The position numbers were made by a program, and so were the translations under genes. Shown here piece after piece: positions 23,532 through 35,805 of a DNA stretch of 64,000 bases; within the stretch, counting starts at the first letter, position 1, and each line of letters begins with the position of its first letter. Under the pieces are notes generated by a model that was not told the DNA's origin, did no database searches, and worked only from the letters and a program-made list of their open reading frames with translations. Source of the stretch: Cerioporus squamosus (taxonomy: Eukaryota > Basidiomycota > Agaricomycetes > Polyporales > Polyporaceae); NCBI GenBank assembly GCA_022592435.1, contig JABYQS010000047.1, forward strand, positions 171,170-235,169. The letters are read 5' to 3'.

Positions 23532-24723
23532 TGTACCAATCGCCCTCATTCATGCCTCCAGCTGCACAGATGGGGAGCTTTTCTTCATACGACGAGTTGT
23601 ACCACCTTCCGTATGACCTTCCGGTACGTGCAACCAGCACCTGCGCGATACTGCCGCTCACCACTTCATCCATACGTACAGGACTACAGCGGGGCTTCTC
23701 GAAACGATGTAAGACCTCCATTCGGTTATTGTCTCGACGTATCTGAATGCAAGCTATAGAGCATCAGCGTTCCAATGCAGTGGCTTATGCCGCAGCCTCA
23801 ATACGCTGCACATGCCGTCATACCTGCCATCTATGTCCCTCAGGTTCGTGCACGCTTCTACACATTGTGCGACGACGGCTTATCGTGCAATAGCTCTTCT
23901 TGCTTCAAGGCCTGCCGGCTTGCGCTTCTCTGATCGGCGTCGGATTTGGCGCCGACGTCGCATATACCCACAACACCGCGCTGCTACCACCTGCACCTTG
24001 TGGGAACACCATGGCGACACAGAGCCTCTCGGATAAAGATGCTGGTTCAATCACGATACGCGCTCCTCAGCCCGTCTATCCCATCTCATTCGACGCGATC
24101 CTCGCTGAATGCGCCTCCAACTCGTCAGGAGAGCATCACCTTGCTCCCCAGCAGTCATCTCCTTGCGTGACAAACATGGCCTCGGCGTGTGTTGTAGATG
24201 ACCACGACGCAGAGTGAGGATCCTTGTTCCCGCTGCTGTGGCGGTCTTCGTCCCCTCGCTGACGCACGTGGGCTTAGGACCATGCCGGTCGAATTTCCCG
24301 CTGATAGGGCACAATCACCCCCTCTGGGGCATGAGGTGAGTCCGTCTATCGATCTTGCTCTTTGACACCCACGAACTTGCTCCACCGCAGACTGATATAA
24401 TGCACGCCATGGACATCGGCCGTACTAACCCGGATACCTGCATCGGCGTCGATCTTCATGCTCTCGATCCGGCAGTTGTGGCTGTACCCAGTACAGAACA
24501 CCGATCTGATTCCTTGCCGTCGGCGGGGAAACCTACCAAACGGAACAGAAGGTGCGCATACACAGCTGCCTTAGCGTTCGGTTGACTCACGGGATCCAGG
24601 AGCCGACGTATCCCCACCCAAGATGTGGTATGGACCAGAGCATTGACGAGTCGTAGGAAGAGGAGTTCCCAGATTAAGCGTCAGATGCGAGACCTTGCGA
24701 GACGGGCTAGAGGCTCGGAATGA
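23532..24723 (+). CDS. Multi-exon gene with basic C-terminus, unrecognised
   Basis: An exon chain in consistent phase: 23532-23622, a 27-nt exon starting at about 23681, an exon from about 23761 to 23841, 23894-24213 and further exons to TGA at 24721-24723. The introns have ordinary GTACGT, GTAAGA, GTTCGT, GTGAGG, GTGAGT and GTGCGC donors. The product, roughly 270 residues, begins MYQSPSFMPPAAQMGSFSSY and is rich in Pro, Ser and Ala. It ends in a strongly basic segment (KPTKRNRRSRR, then RRKRSSQIKRQMRDLARRA) that could be a nuclear localisation or nucleic-acid contact. No known domain. It could be a transcription regulator, but nothing in the sequence proves this. Confidence 0.5.
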
Positions 24724-25477
24724 CGACGTTCGAGTCAAAAGCGTTCGGAAGAGAAGAATCGAAGAGCTCTCGAGTCGGATTATGTATGGTATGATAGTCG
24801 TCAACAACGTGTCGTACACTCATCTCCAACCTCACACTCCTATACGACTGCGACCGGAGCCCATGTCGGTATAGACAACACTGAGTTCTTAATACTACTT
24901 GTTTGACCACATCCCGAAGAGTAATCTTCGCAAAAAGCGAGATGCGCTGAACCGGTGCAGGTCCGTGCACACCCCTTACCTGTCCACGGGTCTGGCCACG
25001 TACTATAGATACCAGCGGTCGTACAACACCTGTCGCCACCACATCGTGCCTCTGACGAAGTCCGGGACCTCATCTGAAGGGCGAAAGGGCTACGGTAACA
25101 CAATGTACCCTCTGCATACACCAGCCCAGTAGGGCGACGGAGCGTGCTATGAACAATCTGCATTGCACAAGTGTGTACTACATAACATCATGCAGGTATG
25201 CGTGCAACGCAGACAGAGTACAGACTACGCGTTATACGAATACAACATGTGCAACTTGGGAACTTCATCAACCAACGTAACCAACGTGAACATGTCATGC
25301 ACGTACTCCACGAGCGCAGAGGCAAGCTTCTCACGCGAGAGGAGGAAGTATAGTGGCGACGGCATATGGTGTCGTATCCTATCCAGGTCTGGGTGGAGTG
25401 CAGAGCGGACGTGCGCATAGTCTCCCTACGGAACCGGAGACGCGAGTCTGCACATTCCACCAAGGTATCCTCATCTC

Positions 25478-26020
25478 TCACAGCTCCTCGACGTCGGCAA
25501 AAGCGGCAAATTGTGGGACAACGGACGCCGGTGGCAGACGACGTAGCTCCTCCACGGCAAGCTTATTATCTGACATGAGGAGCGGCACGAGCGACTCACG
25601 GTGTTCTGTGCCCGCAATGGAGACGTAGTGTTGCTGCGTGCACACGGATGCCACTTGTAAAGGGAGAGGGAGACGGTCGAAACAGGCTTGGATGAGCGGG
25701 AGACGAGTACGGGATCGCTGGCTGCTGGCGGAGGAGGTATGCGAGGTAGCGGACCGCGAGCCAAGCGCGTCGGTACTGTACCCGTAGCACTGGCAGCCAG
25801 ACTCCTGTCTCGGAGAAGAGAGGGGCGCGTTGTGATGGGGGCCAAGGCCGAGGAGCCGGCGAGGATACGTGTGCTGGACTTGTTGGAGGCCAGAGAGCGA
25901 ACATCCAGCGCCACCTCGCAGCCAGCCACAAGGTGCGGGTCTACACGGGCGAGGTACAGCGAGAGGATCGATGGAGGTACTGCCCCGACGAATTGTTCGA
26001 GCGTCAGACAGGAGGAGGAG
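25478..26020 (-). CDS. Partial gene model, unrecognised
   Basis: Two minus-strand exons join in phase over an intron at 25634-25710 (GTACTC...CACGCAG). The first reads LTLEQFVGAVPPSILSLYLA and HLVAGCEVALDVRSLA, then a Ser/Pro-rich stretch; the second reads QHYVSIAGTEHRESLVPLLM and VVPQFAAFADVEEL, ending at TGA 25478-25480. It looks like genuine protein, with a possible globular C-terminus. The 5' end is not found: a CT-rich tract precedes, and exons around 26144-26371 (VLNYLTLAGRVSNHFDLAED) may belong to the same gene. Function unknown. Confidence 0.4.
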   Translation of the reverse strand, partial: LLLLSDARTIRRGSTSIDPLAVPRPCRPAPCGWLRGGAGCSLSGLQQVQHTYPRRLLGLGPHHNAPLSSPRQESGCQCYGYSTDALGSRSATSHTSSASSQRSRTRLPLIQACFDRLPLPLQVASVCTQQHYVSIAGTEHRESLVPLLMSDNKLAVEELRRLPPASVVPQFAAFADVEEL

Positions 26021-26577
26021 GAGGAGGAGAGGTAACTTAGTTGGCCATGTTACGGGCCGTCTTTTCCTTCGGAACGTAGGGCTCCTTGAGGGCATCGTGA
26101 GCGGTGGAAGAGAAAGTCACTCCTACCAGACTCAGAGTACTCACTATGGGCACGAACACGCGATTGGCGCGTCTGTGACCGATAGACACGGGAACTCGTT
26201 GGAGGGGGCGGTTTCTGCCTTGGGATCCCTAATCTCGACGAAGCTCCGTACACAGTACCGACGGAACCGCATGTCCTTTGGGATGAGCGCACGACGTCTC
26301 ATGGCGGAGTCTTCAGCAAGATCGAAGTGATTGCTAACGCGGCCAGCCAAGGTGAGGTAGTTCAGAACCATCGAGATGGAGAGAGGTCAGACCCCGGAGA
26401 CTTCAGATGAAGAGAAAGAGGAAGAGGAAGAGGGAGAGGATAGGTGAAGCCGGGCCGATGAGGATGCCGGCAACGGCCGGAACATAACTTTCGGTCGTGG
26501 CCTCCCGTGGCGACGCTCGTACAGCCATCTACAGCCATCGCAGTCATTCCAGGAGCGGTCCCGACGTTCCCCATCGA

Positions 26578-29500
26578 ATGAGCTTTGCGCCAGGGCCGAA
26601 GGAGCCCTTGCAATTGATTGACCGAGAGGAACGCATCCAGCACAAGTTTAAATACGTACGATTCCTCAATTGGCTTCCCGAGACCTTAGACTCCCGAGAA
26701 CCGTGGGAATCTGAATTAGGAATTATAATGCCCCGGCCAAGCGGGTCCGCCAGCGTTCGGAGCCATCGTGATTCACTCGAAACTTGAAGCTGAAGCCTGC
26801 TGAAACTTGGCGCGTGGCGTCCCGCTCGGAATCCGGAGTCTCTCTAATGAGTTCAGAAACCGGTGCGCAGATACAGACGGTGGCGTGCAAGTCCCGAGCT
26901 CTCCCGGGGGGGTTCCGGTCCCTGCCCAACTGTCTGAGCTGCAAGGCGAACAAACCGAGCCAGTGCCGGTTTCTTGGTGCGTCAAGTGGGTAGGCATCCA
27001 TGCGTTGCGAAGGCTGACCGTTTGTTAATCTCGAAGATTTTCGTGCTATATGCTCCAAGGACAATGGCAGCGTGGAAGTGTCCTTTAGGGCTACCGGACA
27101 GTTTAGTCCTCGCTTCTCTTGGATCTACAACAGAACGCCCACACCCCGGGCAATCTCGTCAACCAAGGTTCGTCAAACCATATTGACTCATGCACGTATT
27201 TTCAACAGGTACTTCAGGTCGCCTGTTCCAAGTTTCTTTTGCCAGTTCTCGACAGAGAGCGTCACCACCAGTCTGATGTGCGGGCGATATATCGACCACG
27301 GGAGGCGGCTTCTAGGTTCATATGCGGTCAGTATCAACTCCATCGGCGTTTTCGTCCTTGCTTACGCGGCCTCGTGCGGCAGACATTTGTTACTCCGAAC
27401 TTTTCACAGAGACATGGTTTTGCCCAGGTTGCGGCATTGAACTCTGCAACGATTGCGTTGACGACCTGGAGGCGGGCCGGGTGGGTTGCTACAACTGGTC
27501 TGTGGATATCACTGCTTACTGATTGACTGGTCCTTAGCTGTACAAGCATTCGGATTGCTTGTCCGAAGGGAACGTTCGTACTCGCTTGCACCTCCTCCCT
27601 CTTAGCCGCTTCTCCCGGGAGGAACTGGAGACGACGATCATGGCGATGAGCTTAACATCTGCGGAGTCGAGGTACTTGTATCATACGCTATACCAGAACT
27701 GAGTTGACAGATGTTTCCTAGCGACCCCGATCCTGACCGAGGTCTGCTGAACTACATAACACTTTCCGACGGCACGTTTACCAACTCGGACTTCCGTAAC
27801 CTGTGGCGACGCGGCGTTCCCATCGTAATCAACGGAGTTGATAGACGGCTTCAAGGACGCTGGACTCCGGCCGATTTCATCGCGGACTATGGACATCACA
27901 AGGTAGTTGTACTCGACTGTACAACAGACGATCACAAGACACGACGTACTACCATGGCGAATTTCTTCTCTATACTCTCCACGGCAGATGCCGACGGCCC
28001 GTACTACAAGCTCAAAGTAAGGATGCCGAATACTCTGGGTTAGTTCTGATGCTCACGGGCTCTTTGCTAGGATTGGCCGACGCAGCAAGACTTCAAGTCT
28101 GCATGCGAGCAGTTGTATGTGGGGTTCTGTTCGAGCGTCCCGTGCCCAGACTTGGTTTGTCCGAATGGTATCTTCAACCTTGCCGCGCACTCGCCAACCA
28201 ACTATGTCGCGCCGGACCTGGGTATGTAGCACATCTTACACGTCAACATAGGTCTGACTGTTGACCTCAGGGCCAAAAATATATGCAGCACCCGCTGCGA
28301 AACCTGGCACGGCCACGACGAAGCTGCATATGGACGTCACCGACGCGGCGAACTTGATGGTGTGGTCTTCTGCCTCAACAGGAGATATAGGGGCCTCCTG
28401 GGACATTTTCGCTGTCGAGTCCGCAGACGCCTTGAGGCAATTCATCCGAGAAGAATATCAGCTTGACGAGAATATCGATCCCATACATGCTCAGTCGTAC
28501 TCCTTGACCGACGAGCAGATCTCCAGGCTGACTTCCCTTCGAACCGTCAATCATTGGAGAATAGAACAGCGTGTCGGGGACCTCGTATTCATCCCTGCTG
28601 GATGCCCTCACCAGGTGTGTTGCGTTGTCTGGTATCAGCTTGAAGGTACTCACAGCCGCTCTGCAGGTAGTCAATGTCGCAGATGCTGTCAAGGTGGCCA
28701 TCGATTTCATCTCGGCAGAGAACCTCCCGATCACTGGACAACTGGTCCCTCAGCTCCGTACGCAGCGACTGAGTACTCCCGCAGACGACGTCCTTCAACT
28801 CCGAAACACCATATGGTTCGCGTGGTGCTCCTTCTCGAGCTACGACAAACCGGTGGATGACGACGACGATCACCATGATTGTGAGTAACAGCCTTTAGTA
28901 GAGATCAATATTGAGTAAGACTGAGTGTACGTGGTACGATCGGACCGGATCTTATCATTCTCTCCAATGTCCAGCTGCAATCTCTACGATCACAGCCATC
29001 ACCGAGAAGATTCCTGGTAACACTGCCGGTCAGTCGGAGAGGCCTCATCACAATCATACACACTAACCACATCATTCGCCGAATACATCAGCTGTGGTAG
29101 CTGCAGCACCCGCCGTCAGACTCCTTGACACCGGTGAGCACCAGACATCGGTGTAGATCCATTCGCGGTACTTACTTGTTTTATGACAGAAGCCAGCCAG
29201 GACGTGGGTGATATGCCTCTCTTCCGATCACTTCACCACGCTCACACGTCAACATATAGCTACGCAACCACAGCTATGAGGGAGGAAAGGCTGAAGTTGT
29301 GCGCAAGAAGACACGGTTGCAGAACATCGCTAAGGCGTACGGCCCGCGACCCTATAACCCGGGACACACTATGGCCTGCGATCATCCACTTTGTCGAGGA
29401 GTTTTCAATCGGAGCGGTCTTCTGCAGCATATGTAAGCTCTCAGCGCCAGTCTGTTCATTTGTGACTCGTGAGATGTTGACGAGGTTCTGTGTACAGGAA

Positions 29501-29651
29501 CCAATGGCACCCTGACATCTGCGGCGAGGTAGGGCGAGGTCTCAAGAGATATTTGCTCAGCGAGCGCAAGTGCAAGGCCGACGAGTTCTGGCGAATCCTC
29601 CGCTCTACGTATCGGATACCAGCGGAGCAAGGTCAACTCATTAACGAATAA
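26578..29651 (+). CDS. JmjC-domain protein of KDM3 type
   Basis: About a dozen exons, most joins checked. N-terminal part: CLSC...CRF, then a cysteine-rich zinc region FICDICYSELFTETWFCPGC and ELCNDCVDDL, followed by a linker (FSREELETTIMAMSL). The JmjC domain runs from about 27715 (LWRRGVPIVINGV) and keeps the iron ligands: H and D in TKLHMDVTDAANLMVW, and the distal H in GDLVFIPAGCPHQV; a Lys follows in VKVAIDF, which may contact 2-oxoglutarate. These features match KDM3-family H3K9 demethylases. Beyond the JmjC domain the chain continues (LRNHSYEGGKAEVVRKKT) to a C2H2-like finger, CDHPLC...HMNQWH, and TAA at 29649. Exons between 26660 and 26830 are the least certain. Expected to act in the nucleus. 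Confidence 0.8.
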
Positions 29652-30718
29652 CGCGCGGCGTATACTCTGAAGTACAGTACGATGCAAGATATCGAAGTGT
29701 GCGGCACACTTCGACGGGAAACCAGCAATGTGTGTTCTAATACATGGTAGTTCTCGTAGTCCTCTGTAGAGCCTGTAGTGGCCCGTCAGCGCATGATTGA
29801 AGCCGTGGGATGTAGTAGCACTCTACCGACCCACAGGGGGGAACTGTCGTGGGCGCATCAGGAAAAATATACTTGGTTCGAGTGCGCTCTCGAGCCTCGT
29901 GAGCAGGGATAGCCTAATAGGCAAGTACCCCCGTCCTGAGCGCTCGATAGCCGCGTGCACAGCTCGCCGAGCACTCTCGAGCACTCACCGAGACAACATG
30001 ATCCGAGATAGCTACCGCGTTGCAGACCAAGCACAAAATAGAAATTGCATAAAAATGATGTATTGGCATCTATTACAGCTGTTTGCAGAAGTCGTGTCCA
30101 CCCAACTCCGACTGACACGCAGACACTTTTGACGCGGGAATTTCAAGAAATTCTGAAAATCCGTCCGCTGCTCAATGACACCAGTAGACACATGCTACAA
30201 CATTCCATCATGCCATAGTATGCAGGGATTCCCCGGCCTGTTCCAACTTTTTCTGAGTCCTAGCATACCCGGAATGCGGAGATAGCAATGCCAGGTCACT
30301 ACTCATTTGCAGGTCCATTTAGGACATTTCTACCCCCTCCCACTGCACCAAATTTACACCAGGTGTGGCTATATACCGTAGAGATATGTTGAGATGCTTT
30401 CAAAGGTGCTGCAAAGGCTTTGGACGTGTGAGGATGGAGAATGTCCACAGACCCTGGGGTCGATAGTAAGCGCCCATAAACGACAGTGCAATACTCGCTC
30501 AGATCCCGCAAATTTCCTCATTGTAATGCTTCGTACATACTCGTAAGGGCTGTACACGCCTCTCATAGTTGCCGCAGGCAGAGAAGACATGCAAACGAGT
30601 CATTCAGATATCCTGAATTTCTGAATTTTCCATGCACAATGCATGCCGCGCAACCAGCATCTGGCCACGACCTCTGCAAACAGCTGTATCTAATCTATGA
30701 TACATGACTAAGTATACA
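29652..30718. other. No supported gene
   Basis: No coding-like frame; the base composition turns more AT-rich after 30130. Probably the flank of the repeat block that follows. Confidence 0.45.
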
Positions 30719-30769
30719 ATGTTGCTGCATAGGGGTCCTTGGTGGCCCCTGGTTGGCGAGGAAGGCAGG

Positions 30770-31080
30770 TGGGTGTAGCAGTTGGATGAGACAGGCAGCC
30801 AAGAGCAAGAGGCAGGCAAACAAGACAGAGATGGGTGGATAACCAAGATGAAGATCGGCAAGTGGGCAAGTTGACCGGCAGGTGAGCGCAATGGAGACAG
30901 GGAGATGAGCGCAGTCACAGTGGTGACAGGGAGGTGAGCACAACAGGAGCGGGCAGATGAGCGCAACAGAGATGGGCAGGTGAGCACGACAGAGGTCAAA
31001 GGGTGGTGAGAGACGGTGACAGGCAGATGAACGAGACAGCAATGGGTGGATGAGCTATGAGCGAGACAGTGATGGGTGTT
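30770..31080. repeat. Degenerate minisatellite
   Basis: A motif close to GACAGGCAGATGAGCGCAAC recurs about every 28-35 bp (for example near 30878, 30899, 30950, 30980, 31020 and 31060). The long minus-strand frames here (LPISVALICP-like) are only translations of the repeat. Confidence 0.7.
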
Positions 31081-31430
31081 GTTGGTGGTATGTGAAGACA
31101 GGACACTTTCCCAATGACGGACTTTCTTAGCTACTGATTGATCTCTTTACTTATGATTGTTACCTTTGTATTCATTCTCCGCTTACGATACTTTGTACCC
31201 GATTCACGCCCAGCTCACAATGGTTACAATCGGACTTTACTATTACTATTAGTGTCTTGCTTTCTCATCTACTTGTATGTGTACTTGCTCGCTGCTCTCG
31301 CAATATCATCACTCATATTCTTGTCTCTCCCTCCACTCGAACTCCAACAGGTGTATGAGCAAGATGGCAAGGGGCATATGAGTGGTGAGCAAGACGGCCA
31401 TGGGTGTATGAGCAAGATGGCGACCTTCAG

Positions 31431-31470
31431 GCTTAAACACTATCACTATCGAAGACACAAGAAGTACATC
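31431..31470 (+). repeat. 40-bp inverted repeat, left arm
   Basis: These 40 bases are the exact reverse complement of 35761-35800. The arms lie 4.3 kb apart and enclose the hAT transposase pseudogene. On this strand the arm translates as LKHYHYRRHKKY, as does the minus strand of the right arm. Confidence 0.95.
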
Positions 31471-31508
31471 TAACACGCGCCAACATAACATAAGGTTCAG
31501 ACGAGTCA

Positions 31509-34500
31509 ATGCCAACCACAAAATGGGGGAAGAAGCGGAAGAACATCGAAGAAGCCGAGTCATCAGATGAGGGTGAGAAGACTGACGCGCCTGGGAAGCC
31601 CCAGAAGAAGAAGGCTGCAGGTGTAAGATGTGAGTGGTGTAAAACAATGTTAGATCACTAGTGACTGACCTTGGGTGTGGGCGAGTAGCAGCCATAAAGA
31701 AGAGGGCGAAGAAGGCATTGTCAAAGCCCATCATCATCGAGGATGACGACAGTGACGACGAGGGTGAAGGGGAAGCAGACGAAGATGACAGCGAGGAGGA
31801 GGGGAAGCAGAGTGACAAGGAAGCCAGTGATGAGGACGAGGGAGAGGAGAATGATGAGGATGCTGGGGTAAGTCCCAAGCTATTGTCAGAGTGAGACGGG
31901 ACTCTGACAATACCAAACACCGGACTTACCAGAACGTAAACGGCCTTGCATTGCCGAGGAAGCGCGTCCAACGCACTGATATCACACGCGACCTCCTGCT
32001 CTTCTTCAGGCCGAAGTTGAAGGTGCACTTTGTTGGAAAGGCGAAGAGGATAGTGAAGGGGAAAAAGGGGAAAATGGTGGAGCTTGAGCCCGAGGATGAG
32101 GAGGGCCGCTGGTGTGAGAGATGCAAGTAAGTTAGCACCAGCACACGTCAGAGGAGCACATACTCACCGATGTCACCAGGAACGACCCAAAAGTTATCGC
32201 CACCGACGACGTGCGCGCTGGATGGTACCTCAGCAGGAATTCCTCATGTCGGCGCCATATTGCTGGGGAGCACTATGCCGGGTACACAAAGCTGTGCAAA
32301 GAGCAAGGTATCGAAGAGCAAAAGGAGGTGATCCCAAAGAAGCTGCACAAGGAGAGAGAGAGGAAGGCAGTGGCGGCGGGGGGAAAGAAGGGAAAAGAGC
32401 AAACGACACTCGACCTCATCGTAAAGAAGGTTCAAATTCCGACCAGCTTCTCGCTGGACAGCATTCTCAAGCATGTGACTGTGCTGATTGTGACTGGAGA
32501 TCAGGTGAGTGCCCATTCACAGCACAAAGGTTCCGGACTGATGGACTTCTGTTGCGACAGGTGCCGACAGCCCCTCGCGCTTGCTAGTGAGACTGCATTC
32601 CAGAATGTGCTGGTGGCGATGTGACCGAAGACATGCAAGTCCGAACTCCCTAGTCGAACAACCGTACGCACGCGCATCACAAACAAGTATCTTATTCACC
32701 TCGAGGGTCTTGCTTGCACTATTCGCACTGCCCCCAGAGAGGTCTCGGTTCTGTGGGACTTATGGACAGCCCCGCACACCTTGATACCCTTCCTTGGCAT
32801 GATCATCACCTGGATGGAGGTGCATCCAGACACGAGGGACTGGAGTATCTGCTCCGAGGTTGCCACTTTGCACAAGATTCTTGGCAAACATAGCGGTGTC
32901 AACCTCGGGCAGTACTTCCTTCTGTTTCTGGATCGGGTGGGTGTGACTTCGAAGGAGCATCACAAGGCAAGTTGCGGTCTTGACTGGTCTGCATTTCGTA
33001 TGGCCCTGACTTAATGTGATTACAGCTCGGGCATATCACCAATGATAATGCCTCCGCCAACCCGTGCGCTGCCCGAGAAGTTGAGGAGCTTCTACCATCA
33101 ACAGAGGGTTGGACGTCATCGCGGTCATTTGAACGTCCATCTGGACGCAGATTCGAGTGGGGCGCGCATGGCTATGCACGGCACATGCGCGCCCTACTCG
33201 CAGTCGACTGCTGTCAACGGTATCCACGTCCACAAACAACAGATTGCCGTGCACTGTCCATTCGAGTGGGGCGCACACAATTCAATCGCAGAGTGCACTG
33301 CCAGAGCCATTTGCATGCCGTCTAGATGCGGTATAGGGTGCCCCTGGCGAGCCTCAAGTACTGCCCGACACTGCCCTCTAGCCCGTGATCCCACGACCCC
33401 ATAGCTTCGGCCAGAGGGTTGTCGGAATGTGGCTGCTGGTGGGTTAGCACGAGTACGAGTCGAACATTGTACTTATATGTTGGATGCAACTACTGTAGTG
33501 GTACTAATCTGGTCTCCTTTGCAGGTACAGGCCTCGGGCCCGTGACGCAAGTACTTGAGGAGTTGCAGATCGCGTGCAGCAGCAAAAAGGCCCTGGCCCC
33601 TCATCATCCCCCATCACGGCAACACTCACTGGGGCAGTGCATGGAAGATGCTCATGCGTGCATATCAGCTTCGTCAGGCAAGTCTCGCACATGTTGCATC
33701 CCATGGCTGTTTGCACGCTCACGACTTGCTAACCTGTTTGATAGGCCCTGGATCAATTCATAAGCACCGCCGACATCAAGTTCGGCCCAATTACGAGGAA
33801 GAAAATCCTCGGTCAGAAGAAGCTGAAGATCATCAAATGGACCGCCTTCCAGCTTGACGAAGACGACTGGGAGAAGGTCCGTTTGTGTGTGGAGATCCTC
33901 GCGGTACGCATAAGCTTATGCTCCCGTGTTTGTACTGATCATTACGCCTTTACTGATGCTTTTCCTTGCTGGCTGATTAGGACACGAACCGCTACCATCA
34001 AGCGCATTCAATGACACGCACTCTGATACTGTGGCTCGTCATCCCCGCCATGGAGTCGCTCTCCTCTCACTGGGAGAAGAAGGCCGAAGACCCCAAGTCC
34101 GAATGTTGTTTCACGACGTGCTCTGCAAGGGCCTCAACAAGCTCCTCAAGTATTATCTCTGCCTCGACGACACGTACACGTACATCCTCACGTTGTGTAT
34201 GTGCTTCTCTGTGCATCATAATTACGCTGACTCACGCCATCACAGTCTTGCATCCTTACTTCAAGCTCCGGTACATCGAGCAGAAGTGGGGCGGCAAGGA
34301 CGACTACCAAGCCGCCCTTGTCAACGGTGATGCTAACCCCTGCGACTGGCAGAAGTATGCTCACGATGTCGTCGAGAAGGCTGTACGTACTACATGATCG
34401 CCTTATTGCTCCGCCCTTCCAGCAAGCTGACATGTTCTACCTACACAGATGAAGAAGTACTGGCCGATGCGAATTAGGATTGCTGACAGCACTGCCGACA

Positions 34501-35030
34501 CAGCTGACGATGATGATGCACTGTCCCAGTCGACATCCCATGCCATGGACAATGACGACTCTGAGGATGAGTATGACAGGTCATGCCGTGAACAGCTTCA
34601 GGAGGGCGAGAGTGATGCAGATGGATGGCACACTGAGCTGCAGCACTATGAGGCAGATCTATCGCCAGAGGTCACCAAGAAGACGGACCTCGTGAGTTAC
34701 TGGTCCAATCATCCCACAGTGTACCCGACCATCGCACATATCGCAATCGACATCCTGCCTATCCCGGCGGCATCCGTCGGAGCGGAGTCACTCTTCTCCC
34801 GTTCCAAGGAGGTCATGACTGACCGCCGTTCACGTCTAGACCCAGACTTACTGAAGCAAATCCAGTCGCTCAGCTGGGCATGGAAGGGCACCCTTGCCGA
34901 CTATGCGAGCATCAACGAGGATGCTATCGAGGTTCTTGGCGAGGAGGTGAAGGAGTACAAGTGGATGGAGTCTCAGGATGTATTGTTGGCTGAGCTTGAT
35001 GTTCCGACGCAGCCTGTGCAGGCTGCATAG
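31509..35030 (+). pseudogene. hAT-family transposase, broken
   Basis: The frame starts MPTTKWGKKRKNIEEAESSD, passes charged segments (31690-31880, 32000-32090) and a BED-type zinc finger (WCERC ... CRRHIAGEHY near 32110-32280). The core follows: LWDLWTAPHTLIPFLGM, SEVATLHKILGKHSGVNLGQ, ITNDNASAN near 33030, then DEDDWEKVRLCVEILA near 33860 and LHPYFKLRYIEQKW near 34250. The C-terminal dimerisation domain is intact (DLVSYWSNHPTVYPTIAHIA, then GAESLFSRSKEVMTDRRSRL near 34790). It is interrupted: a TGA lies at about 32622 where the frame otherwise continues (FQNVLVAM, stop, PKTCKSELP), and the 33040-33560 part shifts frame. It cannot encode a full transposase. The right terminus is at 35085-35325. 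Confidence 0.8.
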
Positions 35031-35084
35031 TATAGTCACAATGTATTTATTGCATATGTGTGTCTTCTGGTATGTTATATACAC

Positions 35085-35325
35085 TGTGTGATACCTCAGG
35101 ACTGGTCCTGGACCAGTCCTATGCGATCTGGGACTAGTCAGGACCAATAGCGGTCTGAGACCGGTCAGGACCAAAGACCAGACCGTTGTATGGTCCGGTC
35201 TTTGCGAGACCGGACTGCGGTCCTAGTCCTACCATTGTACACCGGTCCTGGTCTCGGTCTCGGTCTCGGTCCTGCCAAAACAGGCAAAAAGACTGGACTG
35301 GACCGGACCCTGCAACACTACACAG
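35085..35325. repeat. hAT right terminal region
   Basis: Just after the transposase stop lies a block of GGTCC/GGACC motifs, including the near-perfect palindrome GGACTGGTCC-T-GGACCAGTCC at about 35099-35119 and three GGTCTC repeats near 35250. It ends GGACCGGACCCTGCAACACTA. Basidiomycete hAT elements often have such subterminal repeats. No matching left end was found between 30 and 31.5 kb. Confidence 0.6.
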
Positions 35326-35409
35326 CACAAAGCCTGCTTTGGTGGCACTGTTGTCTCCTATGACATCCAACGCAAAATCAACAATATCCTCACCCATATC
35401 CTCACCCAT

Positions 35410-35800
35410 TCAGTTGTCCGTACCATTGAAAAAGACCCTGATTCCCTGCCCTTTTGCATTTGCGCTGTTGCCAAACTCTGCCATCAGAACTTCCCCAAAA
35501 TGACAGCCAGTGTCATCCAAACTATCTGAGTAACTGAATCCAATTGGCACTTTTGTGTGCCCATACAGAGTTCCAATCAAGTAACTGGCACGCATAATTG
35601 AGTTGACTGGTATGACCACGCACACCCTCTCACCATGGTGAAGCTCCGGTTCCACCATCCACTTGCCAGTCAAAGAGCCAGGCTCATTCCCATGTAACTC
35701 AAACCATTCCACAAGAGCACATTCATGACGCACATTGTTATGCACAAAGGGCAGAAATGCGATGTACTTCTTGTGTCTTCGATAGTGATAGTGTTTAAGC
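35410..35800 (-). pseudogene. Transposon C-terminal fragment (Plavaka/CxC type)
   Basis: The minus strand reads ALVEWFELHGNEPGSLTGKW, then MVEPELHHGERVCVVIPVNS and IMRASYLIGTLYGHTKVP. This resembles the C-terminal region of large Agaricomycete DNA transposases, where a PEL...VI..D.I.RA.HLI pattern is usual. It is fused in frame to the copia gag fragment upstream, at the position of the 40-bp repeat, so it is a chimaera rather than a gene. Contains the right arm (35761-35800). Confidence 0.55.
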
Positions 35801-35805
35801 GGACG

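Noticed and set aside
30604..31042. Minus-strand frames rich in LPISVALICP-like repeats as a membrane protein
   Set aside because: They are translations of a minisatellite.
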